Under the pieces are notes generated by a model. The model searched no databases. It was not told the origin of the DNA and worked only from the letters and a program-made list of their open reading frames with translations. This document shows positions 33,257 through 44,910 of a DNA stretch of 64,000 bases, in pieces. Source of the stretch: Homalodisca vitripennis. Taxonomy: Eukaryota > Arthropoda > Insecta > Hemiptera > Cicadellidae. The stretch is from the NCBI RefSeq assembly GCF_021130785.1, contig NW_025776199.1, forward strand, positions 478,253 to 542,252, given 5' to 3'. Position 1 is the first letter of the stretch, and every line of letters begins with the position of its first letter. The position numbers and the translations under genes were made by a program.

Positions 33257-33879
33257 CTAGAGAGATGTAGCAATAGATCCGTTTTATTACAGATACGTTT
33301 AAATTAATGTTATGATCTGATGTAAAAGGAGTTCCTCGTTACTAAATATAAAACGATAAGACCAGTTCTAAAAATTTGACTAACCTTTTCATAAAGATTC
33401 AATTCACAACGGTTGAAAACGACTACATTTCGAAACCATTATGAATTTACTTTCCTTATGAACTTTATAACAATGGATTTAATAGATTTATTAAACTCAT
33501 ATAATCTTTCCTTTTATTAAATATTTTTAATAATACCCTACGTTAGTAATTTCCGTCATAGGTGTACGTATATATGAAATGTAGGTTACGTCACGTGCGC
33601 TGCAATCTTCCGCAGAAAATATGCACTACCTCAACAAGAGAATAATATAGATCCGTAAATTTCACTGAGATATGTTGAACTTTACAGTATAAATACTTGA
33701 TAACGGCGACTAAGTGTTTCAGAATTTGTTTAAACATATTATTATTGAAGTGCTAGAAGAATTAAACAAGAAAGAATTGTTTTATTTGAAAACTCGGTTA
33801 ACATAAGAAGTAAATTTATTATATTCTTGGTTTGATTTAAGTAATAGAAATATAGAGGTTACGTCATAAGTTTTTCGAT

Positions 33880-33935
33880 TTTATATCATTTTCCGCCACA
33901 CCTATCGCCAGTCTTTCAAGTGCACTATGTACTGA
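33880..33935 (-). pseudogene. Diverged 52-nt-type micro-exon, copy D
   Basis: After CTTTCAAG the minus strand reads SVHSALERLAIGVAEN. The donor is not recognisable, as in copy E. D and E share IGV..EN and form a second subtype. Confidence 0.35.
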
Positions 33936-34409
33936 CTTGAAAGATGTTTCAATATTATAAGTGTAGATAGGTTTTATTTAAAATTATGGATAGGATAAGC
34001 ATTCCACGTTCTTAATATATATGAAACTTTAAGACCACTGCTAAACATTGTATTGACCTTTTAATAAAGATAAGGTTTACAACGGTTATCCAGAATAAAT
34101 ATTGAAACCATTATAAACTTAGTTTCTATCTATGCTTTCTTAACAATGGGATTCATAGATTTATTAATATCATGTAATGATTCATTGGCTTAAATATCCT
34201 AAATATTGTCCTCCGATAGTTAGAAAAAAGTAGCATCTATAAATAAAAAATTGATCACATTAAATTCTTCTCAAACTTTTGAAACTAATTTGAATTATCA
34301 AAGATTATGTAGGATCTATTAAAGAATTGTGGTAAGTATAATAATTAAATATTTGTATTAATACATATGTAACCTCTCAATGTTTTTCTTTTCCTTTGTG
34401 TGTGTTTAC

Positions 34410-34458
34410 GTTATTATACACACTTTGGTTAAGTAAAACATGTCAAAGTTAATTAATT
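34410..34458 (-). pseudogene. Micro-exon family: 49-nt second exon, broken
   Basis: Same length as the exons at 6862-6910 and 35991-36039, with acceptor TTTTCTCAG and donor GTAAAC. In the family frame it has several stops, so it is non-coding here although both splice signals persist. Confidence 0.42.
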
Positions 34459-34598
34459 CTGAGAAAATACATATACCTTTTAAATTGTGAGCTATTTAAA
34501 AAAATCGCGTGGTTAACTTTATTGAAATGTGTTAAGAATGATTAGTTATGATTTTAATGTATGACAGTAATTAATCAACTGTATTACCTCATCGGTAG

Positions 34599-34640
34599 TT
34601 ATAATAACGCACAGTATGTGGAGTAGTCCCCGGAGTCCAT
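34599..34640 (-). pseudogene. Micro-exon family: start exon, 34.6 kb copy
   Basis: Minus strand reads MDSGDYSTYCALL and TAA. Aligned with the 36.2 kb copy, the sequence after the stop continues to GATGAG followed by GTAATA, which looks like the original donor. A one-base indel probably created the stop. Start motif and spacing to the 49-nt exon (about 140 bp) match the 36 kb copy. Confidence 0.42.
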
Positions 34641-34794
34641 ACAGTAACTGTATTCAGCTAAATATTACACTGTAAAATAAGTAGGTAAGAGTACTTCTAA
34701 GACCCACAGGCAATAAGTCAAATTCATTAGTTGCTACAATCTAAACTCAAGGCTTAATATTTTAACATCAATACTCAGACATCCACAGCTATAC

Positions 34795-35310
34795 ATTGAA
34801 GACCAGGGAACAGTATTAGAGGCAAGTGATATCACACTAATGTAATTCCGCCGTTTCTTTATCACGGAGAGATTGAAGCACAGCCTTTTCTTAGGGACAC
34901 TGCAGCCAATGTTTATCCATATCAATTCTCTGTTATTGAGGAGAAGGTTGAGGAAAAGCTGTGAGCGCTTTGCAGTAAATAACACAAGCATTCCTCCTAT
35001 GGTTTGGTGACATTGAATATTATATTTCTGACTCAGACTACCCTTAATGTGGAGTTTGAAGATAGCTGAAGTAGCCAAACCCCATTGCTGATTAGCAAAC
35101 TTCTGTTCCACTATGATCTACTAGTGGATGACACTCTTTGGTTGACAAAACAACCACGCTTTTGTAAAGTTGCATGTGATATTGTTAACGCTTTTAAACT
35201 TTTGTATATTTTGATTTAATACAAATAAGAAAGGACTAAAAATAATGCTTTTGAACATCTGGTACAGCTCTTACAACATTGTCTAGTTGAATGAGATAAT
35301 ATAGTTAGAA
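34795..35310. repeat. Block paralogous to 26.55-27.04 kb; empty LINE site at its end
   Basis: Matches 26550-27043 and continues without a break into sequence matching 28850 onward; the junction near 35302-35315 is the empty counterpart of the LINE at 27.05 kb. Its left edge near 34795 is an abrupt switch from start-exon-block sequence. A 125-codon minus frame (34734-35111) is open through it, reading SVPKKRLCFNLSVIKKRR, but the frame is only partly conserved in the paralogue. Confidence 0.8.
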
Positions 35311-35990
35311 CGCAGGGTGACCTACACGTGTTCATATAAAGCTTATAAATGACACAATCAATTTGAGGTTACTAGTAGACCTGGAAGATATAGATTTTTA
35401 ACCACGTAACTTGCAGTGGAATCAAAACGACACAGCATCGAAAGGCATACAAAATATAAAACTGGAATATTTCCTTAAAAGTTTTCCGGGATCTTCATAC
35501 TTAATACTGACGTTTAGGTAATATATTAATTACTGTCAGGATATTAAAAGTTAGAGAAAATCGTTAGTTACAATCTTTACATATAATTAAATATATATTT
35601 ACTTGTCTGAAGGTTATCGCAAGTGTGTAAAGCGTAATAAATCTAATTTCAGAAAAAAATAATGATTTAATATTTTTAACCCTATTGATATTTTTCAATG
35701 TTGATCTCCACTACAACCCCCGAAACTTATGATTTTTTCTAGGATAAACTTTTCAAAAAATTCAAGAACCTTGTTTGAGTATTTGAACAGTAAAGATTAG
35801 GAATACTGAAAGTACACTACTTCAAACAAAAAACAAGTAAAGAAATACATTTCAAAGTAAATAGCATAAGGGAGAAATTTTATACATACTTTGGCAACAA
35901 GCAATGGTGGCGCCAATTCAACAGTTAAATACCTTTATTATTACATTTGTAAACTCGCAACGTTTTTTCCTTTCCTTTGCGTGTGTCTAA

Positions 35991-36039
35991 GATACTATAA
36001 ACACGTCCGTTTAGGATAAAAAGCCAAATTTAAATACGT
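35991..36039 (-). pseudogene. Micro-exon family: 49-nt second exon, 36 kb copy
   Basis: Acceptor TTTCCTCAG is intact. It reads TYLNLAFYPKRTCL, then TAG. The donor position has TTAGAC instead of GTAGAC, so both coding and splicing are damaged. Confidence 0.42.
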
Positions 36040-36132
36040 CTGAGGAAATAGACGTAAATTTTGATTTAAAAACTATGAAAATCACTCGCGTGTACAACTT
36101 CATTGTTAGAGTGATAAGGTTTTTAATTTTTG

Positions 36133-36210
36133 CTAATTTTTAATCAACTGTACTGCCTCAGCGGTAGTAATAATAATGAACATGTATGTGACGTAGTGAC
36201 TGGAGCCCAT
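36133..36210 (-). CDS. Micro-exon family: start exon, 36.2 kb copy
   Basis: Minus-strand frame of 25 codons beginning MGSSHYVTYMFIIITTAEAV. It has the same polar start and hydrophobic YMFIIITTA segment as the 15.3 kb copy and looks like a signal peptide. The exon probably ends after GAG; here the next bases are GCAGTA (a possible GC donor) where the 34.6 kb copy has GTAATA. Confidence 0.45.
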   Translation of the reverse strand: MGSSHYVTYMFIIITTAEAVQLIKN

Positions 36211-36599
36211 ACAATACTTACATATTGCAAAATATACTGAAAAATAAGTAGGTTATAGTACTTCTGTGGTTCTACTGGTAAATAAGTCAGTCATGAGCTG
36301 CTACAAACTAAACTCAAGGATTAATTGTTTAACACCAATATTCAGACTACATGTACAGCCATACATGCAAGATAAAATCTACGTGAATTGTATTCAGTGA
36401 AAATTGTGTTATTTTGACTTATCCATTTGAAGAATATTCAAATGTCATGCAGTCCTAACGACAGAGGTTCATCCGTGGTCGTAGACCGGAAGAAGACTGA
36501 ATATGAACTCTTGCTAACTTTGTCCACATCAACTTGAAGCAAAATTTCTGACGATGCCACTGTACTAAACAAATTTTCGAGGGTATAAAGTTTTAAAAT

Positions 36600-39500
36600 T
36601 GTGTTTTCATGGTAACGAGGAATAATTATTGTTTGTTAAGAAATAGACCAATCTTAAGTTTTAACTTACCGTTATATAAATTCTCTGGAAGAGAACACAT
36701 CTGGATCTGTACACTAAGATAATTATGAAAAGAATCAATATTTATTTCTTCATGGAAATAAAGATCACACAAATATACAAAAACAGGATATGATCTACAT
36801 AAAGCCTAATTAAAAGCCTAATTAAAAATTTCAGTAGTGTAAAATCTTTGTAAAAAATTTTTAACGTATTGAGAACATGAAATTTACAATATAAGGATGT
36901 ATTAATGTAACGTATATACACTCATAATATAAATAAAAAAGAAAAAAAACAAATACATCATAGCTACAACAAATAAAGTGTTTGAGAATAAGATAACACC
37001 GAAAAAAATTATAATGTGATGATAAATGATTAATAAATAATAAAAATAGTAACTTAATTTATGAAAAAAAGATTTGATCTAAAACAGTTTATTAGGAGGC
37101 TTGGAAACTCTCGCACTTATACACTCATGCCACACGTAAATGAAATATATATCTCTCTCTCTCTTTTTTTTGCTCTATTTCTCCCTTTTCCTGTTCCTAC
37201 ATTTACCACCATCAAAAGGCACTCTCTCTCAACACACAATCCTACACAGCTACAACATCATGACACTATCGTACGCCAACCCACTGTAAATACTCCTGAT
37301 AAAAATACGATCGACAAAACCTAGTGATATCAATCACAGCTAGCATGTCTTATCATCCATCTCATGATCAAGTGTCTTTCAACATAACATGACACAATTT
37401 TAGTAGCAGCACTTGCAAGTACAAGTAATTTACTATGTCAGTGAATGTGCATTGTTGTATTACATTTTGTAGAGACAGACAAGTTCCTTTTCCATTTCTA
37501 TTCTACCCCTCCTATTTTTTATACTAAGACTAGACCCATAGAAATGTTTAATATTTACTAAACAGATCAAATAGAATGGTTTGTACTGGACAAATAGAGA
37601 GTACTAAAAAAGTGACAGACACGAGCTGAACTATCCCTCAATAAGATACCCTTGTTGTCTATCTAATAATAAGAATAAATTTGTAGTATTTAATTTCTAA
37701 GATGTACAATTGTTTAAAGTTATTTTGATGTAGTGTATCCAAAACCTTAATAAATTTTTCTCTATATAAAACATGACGTTTCAATTTTTGTAATTAGTCT
37801 TATAGAACATAAGGTAAATATTTGTACTGTGTATTAATCATCAACTGTTTATAATATAATATTCTCTGTCACATTATATCTCATGAAGCCTCTCTAAATA
37901 TATCATTTATAAGGGCCTTAGTTTTATTTTAATGTTTTCATAACATAAGTACCTTGTTTAATAATTTTAACATTTTGCTACATCAATTTTCTTCAGCACA
38001 TAACTAAATGTATATTACGTTATTTATTGACTGCTTAGTTATTGCTCCGCATTTAAAAACCATTCTTTATTACAATCTCCCATACATTCGTAAGTAAAAC
38101 TGTTATTAAATAGATTGGAATGACTGAGAGTATTGATTTTACGAAACAAATCTAAAGTAGTAAGAAAGTTGAGTACTATCATTTCAGAATATGTAGATGA
38201 TTCACGCAGTAAAAAAAATCTAGGATCGTAAAAATTAACAACGCATCATTTCAGCGCACCCTTGCGTTGTAGTACACTGCCTACCTCGCTATAAGTAATT
38301 ATTAAAACACAGGTTTTTAACCTAACTCAAGAAAAAAAAATGTTAATGCATCATTTAGCATGATATCTCAATAAATATCACCTTCAGTATTTAAAATGTT
38401 CAGGATACTTCATTTCTACATAGACAACACCTAGTTCTATGATTCATGTTAAACTGTAGAATTTGGGTTGAACGTCATTGAGGCACTTAGTGGGCTAAAA
38501 AATTCCGTTTATACCTACTGAGAGGATGTTAAACTTTCTATTCTGTATGATTGATCTGTATGACAGCATGACGATAAGGAAATGAGCTATATAATTAAAA
38601 TTTTGCATGTAACTTTATCGAAGCCTATTACACAACACGTGGTGCAGCGTACTCGTACCTTGCATACATAAACCAACAATAAAAGAAATGTATGTGGTCC
38701 AAGTAAAAACACAAAAGTGGAACATGTAACTGCGGAATTCTAGGAAAATTCACAAGCAACAATAAAGTGCTAATCACAATTAACCGTAATTGTCTATATC
38801 GATTGTAAATCACTGATATAATATATAAAAATTAAGCGTACATTTTATTTAAATTAATATATGTACTAAATATCTAAGTATTTTAAATTAGAAAGGACAG
38901 GGCATATTTTTGAAATTTTGTAACAAAAGAAAGACAACTAATGCCAAGGTATTCTGAAAATGGTGAAGAAAAAAGTGAACTAATTTTACATTAAAATGGA
39001 TGGATAAAATACCAGCAAGCCCTACCCCGATGAAACTGCAGAAGATTATAATTTTAAGAAAACTAGAAGCTAGCTTATCATATTATGTTATTGACATATC
39101 CTTTTGGATTATAATGTATTCAAGGAAATGTTTGTAAAATTACAAAGCGTTTCTGGATATAAAAAGTTTCACCAACACGATTTACATATTTTGTCAGCTG
39201 TGCCACTGAGATTTAATTGAAACACTTTACACCAGCTGGATTTATTAAACGTGATTTTTTTTGTTTACATTTATTTTGTTCCTAATTATAACGGGTTTCT
39301 AACGTATTAATGTATTATTTCCATTAAAACAAGTCACAGTGTATAAATAATTTGCAATAAACTATTTCGGAGACATAAATCGGTCTAATTGATCTAGGGT
39401 GAAACACTGTTTTATTGAACAAAGCATACTTCGTCGTACAGTCGTCGTCAAGAAATCCAATTTTTTTTTATGTTTTGGCCTGTGGTCTTAGTGGCTTGAT

Positions 39501-40600
39501 ATAATGTGGACTTATGTGTGCATTGCTCTCTCCCGGTGAGATGTTACAAATGTTAGTGTCTACTCGTCAACAGAAATCTGGAATTCTCACTAAAGCTTAA
39601 AATCTGAGTCTCCGAAGAAAGAACCTAAAGGCCCAGCATGGCACCACTCCGAATGGTAAATCAAAATATATTATTTTCTTCCTCGATCATAGTCCTTGTT
39701 ACTGTATTTAATTTTGTTTAATGCAATTATACTATGAGTTGACAAACAACAAAACAAATAATCCTTAATTTCTTTTTTATTTTTAAAAATCCTATATTAC
39801 AAGTTTTGACATTTACCTACATTAGCAAACTCATAACAGGCGTTCACAAATTGTGAGTATTTGGTAATTCATTTATATTGATAACCTTTTGTGTATAATA
39901 GACGGTATTTATTTACCTATTAAGAGAGGACGTTGCAAGGTTTTAGGTTAGAATTGGGCAAAACATTTATTATTTTGGAACTTTTTAGATAAATTTTGCA
40001 TGTAGTTCTGCTAAATACTGACTGTGCCACGCCCCTACTTAAACGTGGGTTAATTAATTACATTCTCATTGAAATGCATATTTCAACTGCTACCAAATCG
40101 TGTTGTCACTTAACTATTACTACATATCAGTCACATTGACTTTTGTTTCTTCTAATGGTAAACCCGTGATTATGATTTATATATTACACGTAATAGCTGT
40201 ATTACATTTGCAGTACAATAGCTTATATGATCAAACCTCATTTTATTAGTTTATGATTATTTAGTGATAATAAACTATTAAATTATGACATAATTACTAT
40301 TTCTTTCTAATAATTGTTTCTAAAATTTCTTTTAGGCATCTCTAAATATCAATTAAAACCCATGTTTCATTTTAGAAAATTATTTTATCGGTTACTACGA
40401 TTCAGGACAATAGGTAACGCAGCGTTTGTAGCCGTTTAAATTGGGTGGCCAAACTACGGAATGTTTATTTACAAAGATTTATTCTTCAATTTCACGTTGC
40501 CATTTGGGTAACTTAAGTTTCGATAACGCTCGTCAAAATTCTACTGGTTGATATGCACCTCAATTCGAAATGCATCAATTTGATATATATATCACGAGAA
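36600..40600. other. AT-rich sequence, no gene seen
   Basis: About 4 kb with no transposon protein, no conserved exon and no long repeat found by eye. Two short frames (37061-37324 plus, 38628-38813 minus) show no family likeness. A low-complexity TCTC run lies near 37155. Confidence 0.4.
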
Positions 40601-41400
40601 AGATTCCTCAGTACAATGGACATTCTTAAAAGAATGCAATTTTAAGAAATAATTGTGAAAATATACTTACTCAAACTAGATATTTGATCAGAGCTTTAGT
40701 AAGTTAGTATCTCAGAATAATTTGTATTTTTAGGTACAAAATATATTTTGTCAGACCTTAAGTAGGTATCTCCGTAAGTAATACTGACCTTGATAGAATA
40801 TTTGACGGTGTTGATCAAGAGCAACAAGAAAGCGTCAAAATTATAAAAGATGTATTCTTTCACACAGTTATGAGATTTATCCACCCTTTATAATAATTAG
40901 ATATGACGATGATCCAAACAAAGTTATGGATTAAATGCGTGTTTTAGAGATCTACACCTCTTAGTATATTTCATAACAATTCTTTGCAATTGGGAAGACT
41001 GTAATTTTACTATTATTTTTCATGTCGTCATAATATATTGTGGGAGTCACCACATTTTTTTTAAAGAAGTACAAATACTAAACGTCTTAGCTATCTAAGG
41101 AAATGAACTATTAAGATGAAAAGATACTATTAATACAACTCATGAACTAATAATTGCCATGATTAATTGTAATTACATTAAGATTATAAGCTATTCTCAT
41201 ATAAAACATATAGTTAACCAAATAATACTAGCGTGCTATTCTGAAATAGCTATTGTAGCCAAATTGACTTCCACATTGCAGTGCGTTACTTACAGTAGTG
41301 TATGTGTTGTGTGTGTGTATTAATGTGAGTGGGGCGACCTGCAATTGAATCACCCTGTAACAATTTAGGAAAAACAACATAAAAATTTAAAATTTTCTTA
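40600..41400. repeat. Segment IV, paralogous to 57.3-57.9 kb
   Basis: Shares TATCAAGGT.AGTA, AAGGTCTTAC-like sequence, the ATTTCTTTGC..TGGGAA.ACTG stretch and the 67-nt-type exon with segment III, in the same orientation. Confidence 0.75.
41294..41354 (-). CDS. Micro-exon family: 61-nt version of the 67-nt exon
   Basis: Minus strand between TTACAG and GTAAGT. Reads GDSIAGRPTHINTHTQHIHY with one base left over. It is six bases (two codons) shorter than segments I and III, so the frame is kept. The donor here is the best consensus of the four copies. Confidence 0.45.
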
Positions 41401-41689
41401 TGATGTAAATTATAAGATTTGCAAAACCATTATATTTATAGAAATATTTTAATAAAATACAGATTTACAATTAGTGTAAACTTTTCTAGCTCATCGGACA
41501 TCTCCTCATTCTACGATTTAGTGTATATTTATCCTTAATTAAACTCCAGTAAATCTCATATGCGTACTTTTAGTACATTTCGTATTTCAGTTAATACCAT
41601 TCGTAAATCTTCGTGAAAGTTTTATGGATTATGTATTACTTTAGGAGTATTACCGCTATAAGTTGCTAATCATGGGGGAGGGGTGAGTT

Positions 41690-41757
41690 GAAGTGAGAAC
41701 ACGTTCAGATCATCCCACAGCTGGATAAGAACCTCGTTCTCGTTTAATCCAGAATGA
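41690..41757 (+). pseudogene. Micro-exon family: inverted terminal exon fragment
   Basis: On the plus strand it reads SENTFRSSHSWIRTSFSFNP and then TGA, aligned to QNVFRPSHSWIRAS at 8.3 kb. An in-frame TGA lies just upstream and the normal C-terminus is lost. It points opposite to the neighbouring exon at 41.3 kb, so the segment has been rearranged. Confidence 0.5.
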
Positions 41758-43071
41758 GATGTATCACTGAAAATTTTTGATAATTCTTCATTGTTATTTA
41801 CAGTTTTCTGATAAAAATATACCTGGACTAAATCAAAATTTCATTTGCAATTTTCATTAATCACATAGTAGTCGTATTCAGCAATTTATTGTGTTAACAC
41901 TTTTAGAGTTCCGTACTGTATAATATTATAATATACACCGAGTTTTACTGTTTCAAAAACTGATAATCGTATCTCGCTATGCTTTTAACCCACTGCAGAA
42001 AGATAAAAATTTATATATTAATCATAATATTTTTTTTTTATTTGAAAGTCATTATTTTAAATAAGTAAGAAGTAATGCTAAGATGATCATAGCATAATTC
42101 ACCTGTTAGCAGTTAATATTTGTAGTTTCTTGTGGACTATCCACAGTACTTGTTTACGTGGATTGATAAAGTAATTTGCAATACACAGAACAATACGCTC
42201 CCTACTTTGCAGCCCTCTGGTATACAGTATTTCTACCATACATAACTATAGCTAAGACTGAGGCAATAAGTATATGAATTTGATTTACTAGTTTAAATTT
42301 TTTAGCTTGAACCTGAAGTACTTTTGTTCAGAGTACCAGGTTTAAAGAAGCGTCGAGAAATCTCTATTGTAGTTAAAGACTGATTAAATTGCACTAGCTG
42401 TATCCTGAAGGAAACAGGATTTTTCCGGACATTTGCCATCGTTAAGTGAAACAAGAAAACAGTAACACTACGTTTCGAGATCTGCAATCTGATCTCTTCT
42501 TCAGGTAAAGAACTAACCTAATACATAATTACAAACTAGGTTAAAATAAACAAATCTTACTAAAGCGTTGTGGCACGCCTAAGTCAGGAATCACAACCTA
42601 CATGTTGTATGTCAACTTCACTAACACTAAAGACATGCACTTAATACAAAACTATACAAAACACTAATCATTAAAACTAAACTACGGAATACAGGTCACA
42701 ATACGTCTTCACTCGTCTACTAACCATCTACGACTGACCAGAGGGACTAGCCAATGGTACTCGTGACGGCTGGCTAAAACAAGATGGCGGAAATACAAGG
42801 GAAGGGGAACAGGAATGGGCCCTTTCGTTATTATTGGTTCATGCGAGATGAACTTCTTAAAACCATATTGTGACGCCGCAGTGGTTTATTACAAATATCC
42901 GATCCGTTTGATACTTTTGGTTTTCTCTTTAGTTCATTTTTTAGAATTGGCAACCAAAGCGGCCTAATCTCGACTGATGGTTGACTGATTGGTTGGTCTG
43001 CCAATTTAATGTATGTTGCCTCAATTAATTTCCTTTTGAAGAAATGTGGTTCCCGATGTATTATGTGGGCT

Positions 43072-44042
43072 TCATCCCAATTCATATGATGGTCTTCGGA
43101 CCAACAATGGTGTGCAATTTTTTGACTTTTCTGTGAAACCCTTTCTCGTGTTTTCTTTGTGTTCTTTTATCCTTATGTTTAGTGGTCTTTTTGTCTCGCC
43201 TATGTATTCCCTATTGCAGCTACATTTTATACTGTAAACACAGTTTTTGGAATCCTGTGTGCCATTTTTTGGTTTTGTTTTTACGAGACTTTGTCTAAGA
43301 GTGTTGTGTGTTTTAAACGCGGTTCTAATGTTGTACTTTCTACCTACTCTTCTAATTTTCTCCGATAATCCCGGCACATAAGGGATTGACATAAACGCAA
43401 ATTTATCACAATTCTGTTTTTCTGACTCAGGAATGATTCTTCTGGTTCGTTTGCACTTATTAATTACTAATTGAGGGTATCCATTGCTTCTGAGATCCGA
43501 TTCAATTTTCTTAAATTCTTCTTTTAGTCCATCTTTATCTGAGCACAAGCTCTTTGCTCTATCAAACAACGAGTAGGCTACTCCTTCTTTGACAGATTTT
43601 TGATGGTTGGATTGATAATTTAAATATTTTTCTGTGTGTGTTATCTTTCGAAAAACAGTTGTCTTAAGGACATCCCTATCTCTTAATACACACACATCCA
43701 AAAAGGGAAGCTTGTTTTGGACTTCCACTTCCATTGTGAGGCGGATGGAAGGAGAAATACTATTAATGTGATTCAAAAAATTATTTAATTTAATGTCTCC
43801 ATGAGAAAAAATAACAAAGGTATCATCCACATACCTCCACCAAATCTTCGGTTTGAACTGAGCTGAAGCCAAAGCTTTTCGCTCAAATTCCTCCATAAAG
43901 ATATTGGCGAAAATAGGAGACAGTGGAGAACCCATTGCCATCCCCTCATCTTGACGGTAAATTTTACCCTCTAACTCAAAATAATTGCATTGAGTGCATA
44001 GTTCTAACAGTTCCATAATTACTGGCACGGGAAGTTTAGTTC
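43072..44042 (-). pseudogene. Penelope-like RT and GIY-YIG protein, truncated and frameshifted
   Basis: Minus strand from 44042: CTQCNYFELEGKIYRQDEGM, AMGSPLSPIFANIFMEEFE and the catalytic WWRYVDDTFVIF form the RT palm. SIRLTMEVEVQNKLPFLDV follows, and the GIY-YIG start is NCVYSIKCSCNREYIGETKR and LNIRIKEHKENTRKG. The first roughly 30 residues of the open frame (from 44133) are antisense of the right arm and not genuine protein. A single extra T near 43120 shifts the frame, so the last part (MNWDEAHIIHREPHFFKRKL, 43085-42831) is in another register. The RT fingers and N-terminus are missing. Confidence 0.93.
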
Positions 44043-44483
44043 CCAAAAAATGGCACACAGGATTCCAAAAACTGTGTTTACAGTATAAAATGTAGCTGCA
44101 ATAGGGAATACATAGGCGAGACAAAAAGACCACTAAACATAAGGATAAAAGAACACAAAGAAAACACGAGAAAGGTTTTCACAGAAAAGTCAAAAATTGC
44201 ACACCATTGTTGGTCCGAAGACCATCATATGAATTGGGATGAAGCCCACATAATATATCGGGAACCACATTTCTTCAAAAGGAAATTAATTGAGGCAACA
44301 TACATTAAATTGGCAGACCAACCAATCAGTCAACCATCAGTCGAGATTAGGCCGCTTTGGTTGCCAATTCTAAAAAATGAACTAAAGAGAAAACCAAAAG
44401 TATCAAACGGATCGGATATTTGTAATAAACCACTGCGGAGTCACAATATGGTTTTAAGAAGTTCATCTCGCATGAACCAATAA
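44043..44483 (+). pseudogene. GIY-YIG C-terminus, right inverted arm
   Basis: Plus-strand open frame from PKNGTQDSKNCVYSIKCSCN through IKEHKENTRKVFTEKSKIAH and HCWSEDHHMNWDEAHIIYRE to SSRMNQ and a stop. Unlike the left arm it has no frameshift, so the GIY-YIG part is intact here. It has no RT attached and so cannot be a working element. Met 44229 is internal. Confidence 0.92.
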
Positions 44484-44810
44484 TAACGAAAGGGCCCATT
44501 CCTGTTCCCCTTCCCTTGTATTTCCGCCATCTTGTTTTAGCCAGCCGTCACGAAGTACCATTGGCTAGTCCCTCTGGTCAGTCGTAGATGGTTAGTAGAC
44601 GAGTGAAGACGTATTGTGACCTGTATTCCGTAGTTTAGTTTTAATGATTAGTGTTTTGTATAGTTTTGTATTAAGTGCATGTCTTTAGTGTTAGTGAAGT
44701 TGACATACAACATGTAGGTTGTGATTCCTGACTTAGGCGTGCCACAACGCTTTAGTAAGATTTGTTTATTTTAACCTAGTTTGTAATTATGTATTAGGTT
44801 AGTTCTTTAC

Positions 44811-44845
44811 CTGAAGAAGAGATCAGATTGCAGATCTCGAAACGT
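44811..44845 (+). ncRNA. Hammerhead-like motif in the Penelope 3' UTR (also 42471-42505, minus)
   Basis: CTGAAGA, then a stem (GAGATC/GATCTC, loop of 8), then GAAAC. CUGANGA and GAAA around a stem II are the conserved core of hammerhead ribozymes, which are known in Penelope-like elements. The third strand (UH and stem I) was not found with certainty, and one unpaired A precedes the stem. A related motif (CCGAAGATG...CGAAA) lies in the 3' UTR of the 9.9 kb element. Confidence 0.35.
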
Positions 44846-44910
44846 AGTGTTACTGTTTTTCTTGTTTCACTTAACGATGGCAAATGTCCGGAAAAATCCT
44901 GTTTCCTTCA

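Larger units (their letters stand above)
42406..44910 (-). mobile_element. Penelope-like element folded back by inverted 3' ends
   Basis: Two arms of about 867 bp, 42406-43272 and 44043-44910, are near-identical inverted copies. Both hold the GIY-YIG end of the protein and the 3' UTR. The 770 bp between them (43273-44042) holds the RT core of the left, minus-strand copy. The arms differ by few changes, including a one-base insertion in the left arm and one in the 3' UTR. Such foldback copies are typical of Penelope-like retroelements, which often carry partial inverted copies at the 5' end. Confidence 0.95.

Noticed and set aside
34734..35111. 125-residue minus-strand frame as a host gene
   Set aside because: It spans a module breakpoint, and the paralogous sequence at 26.6 kb is not open throughout in that frame.
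44350..44480. Right-hand piggyBac-like or host gene reading of the MNWDEAH frame
   Set aside because: It is the C-terminus of the Penelope GIY-YIG protein, as the left arm shows.
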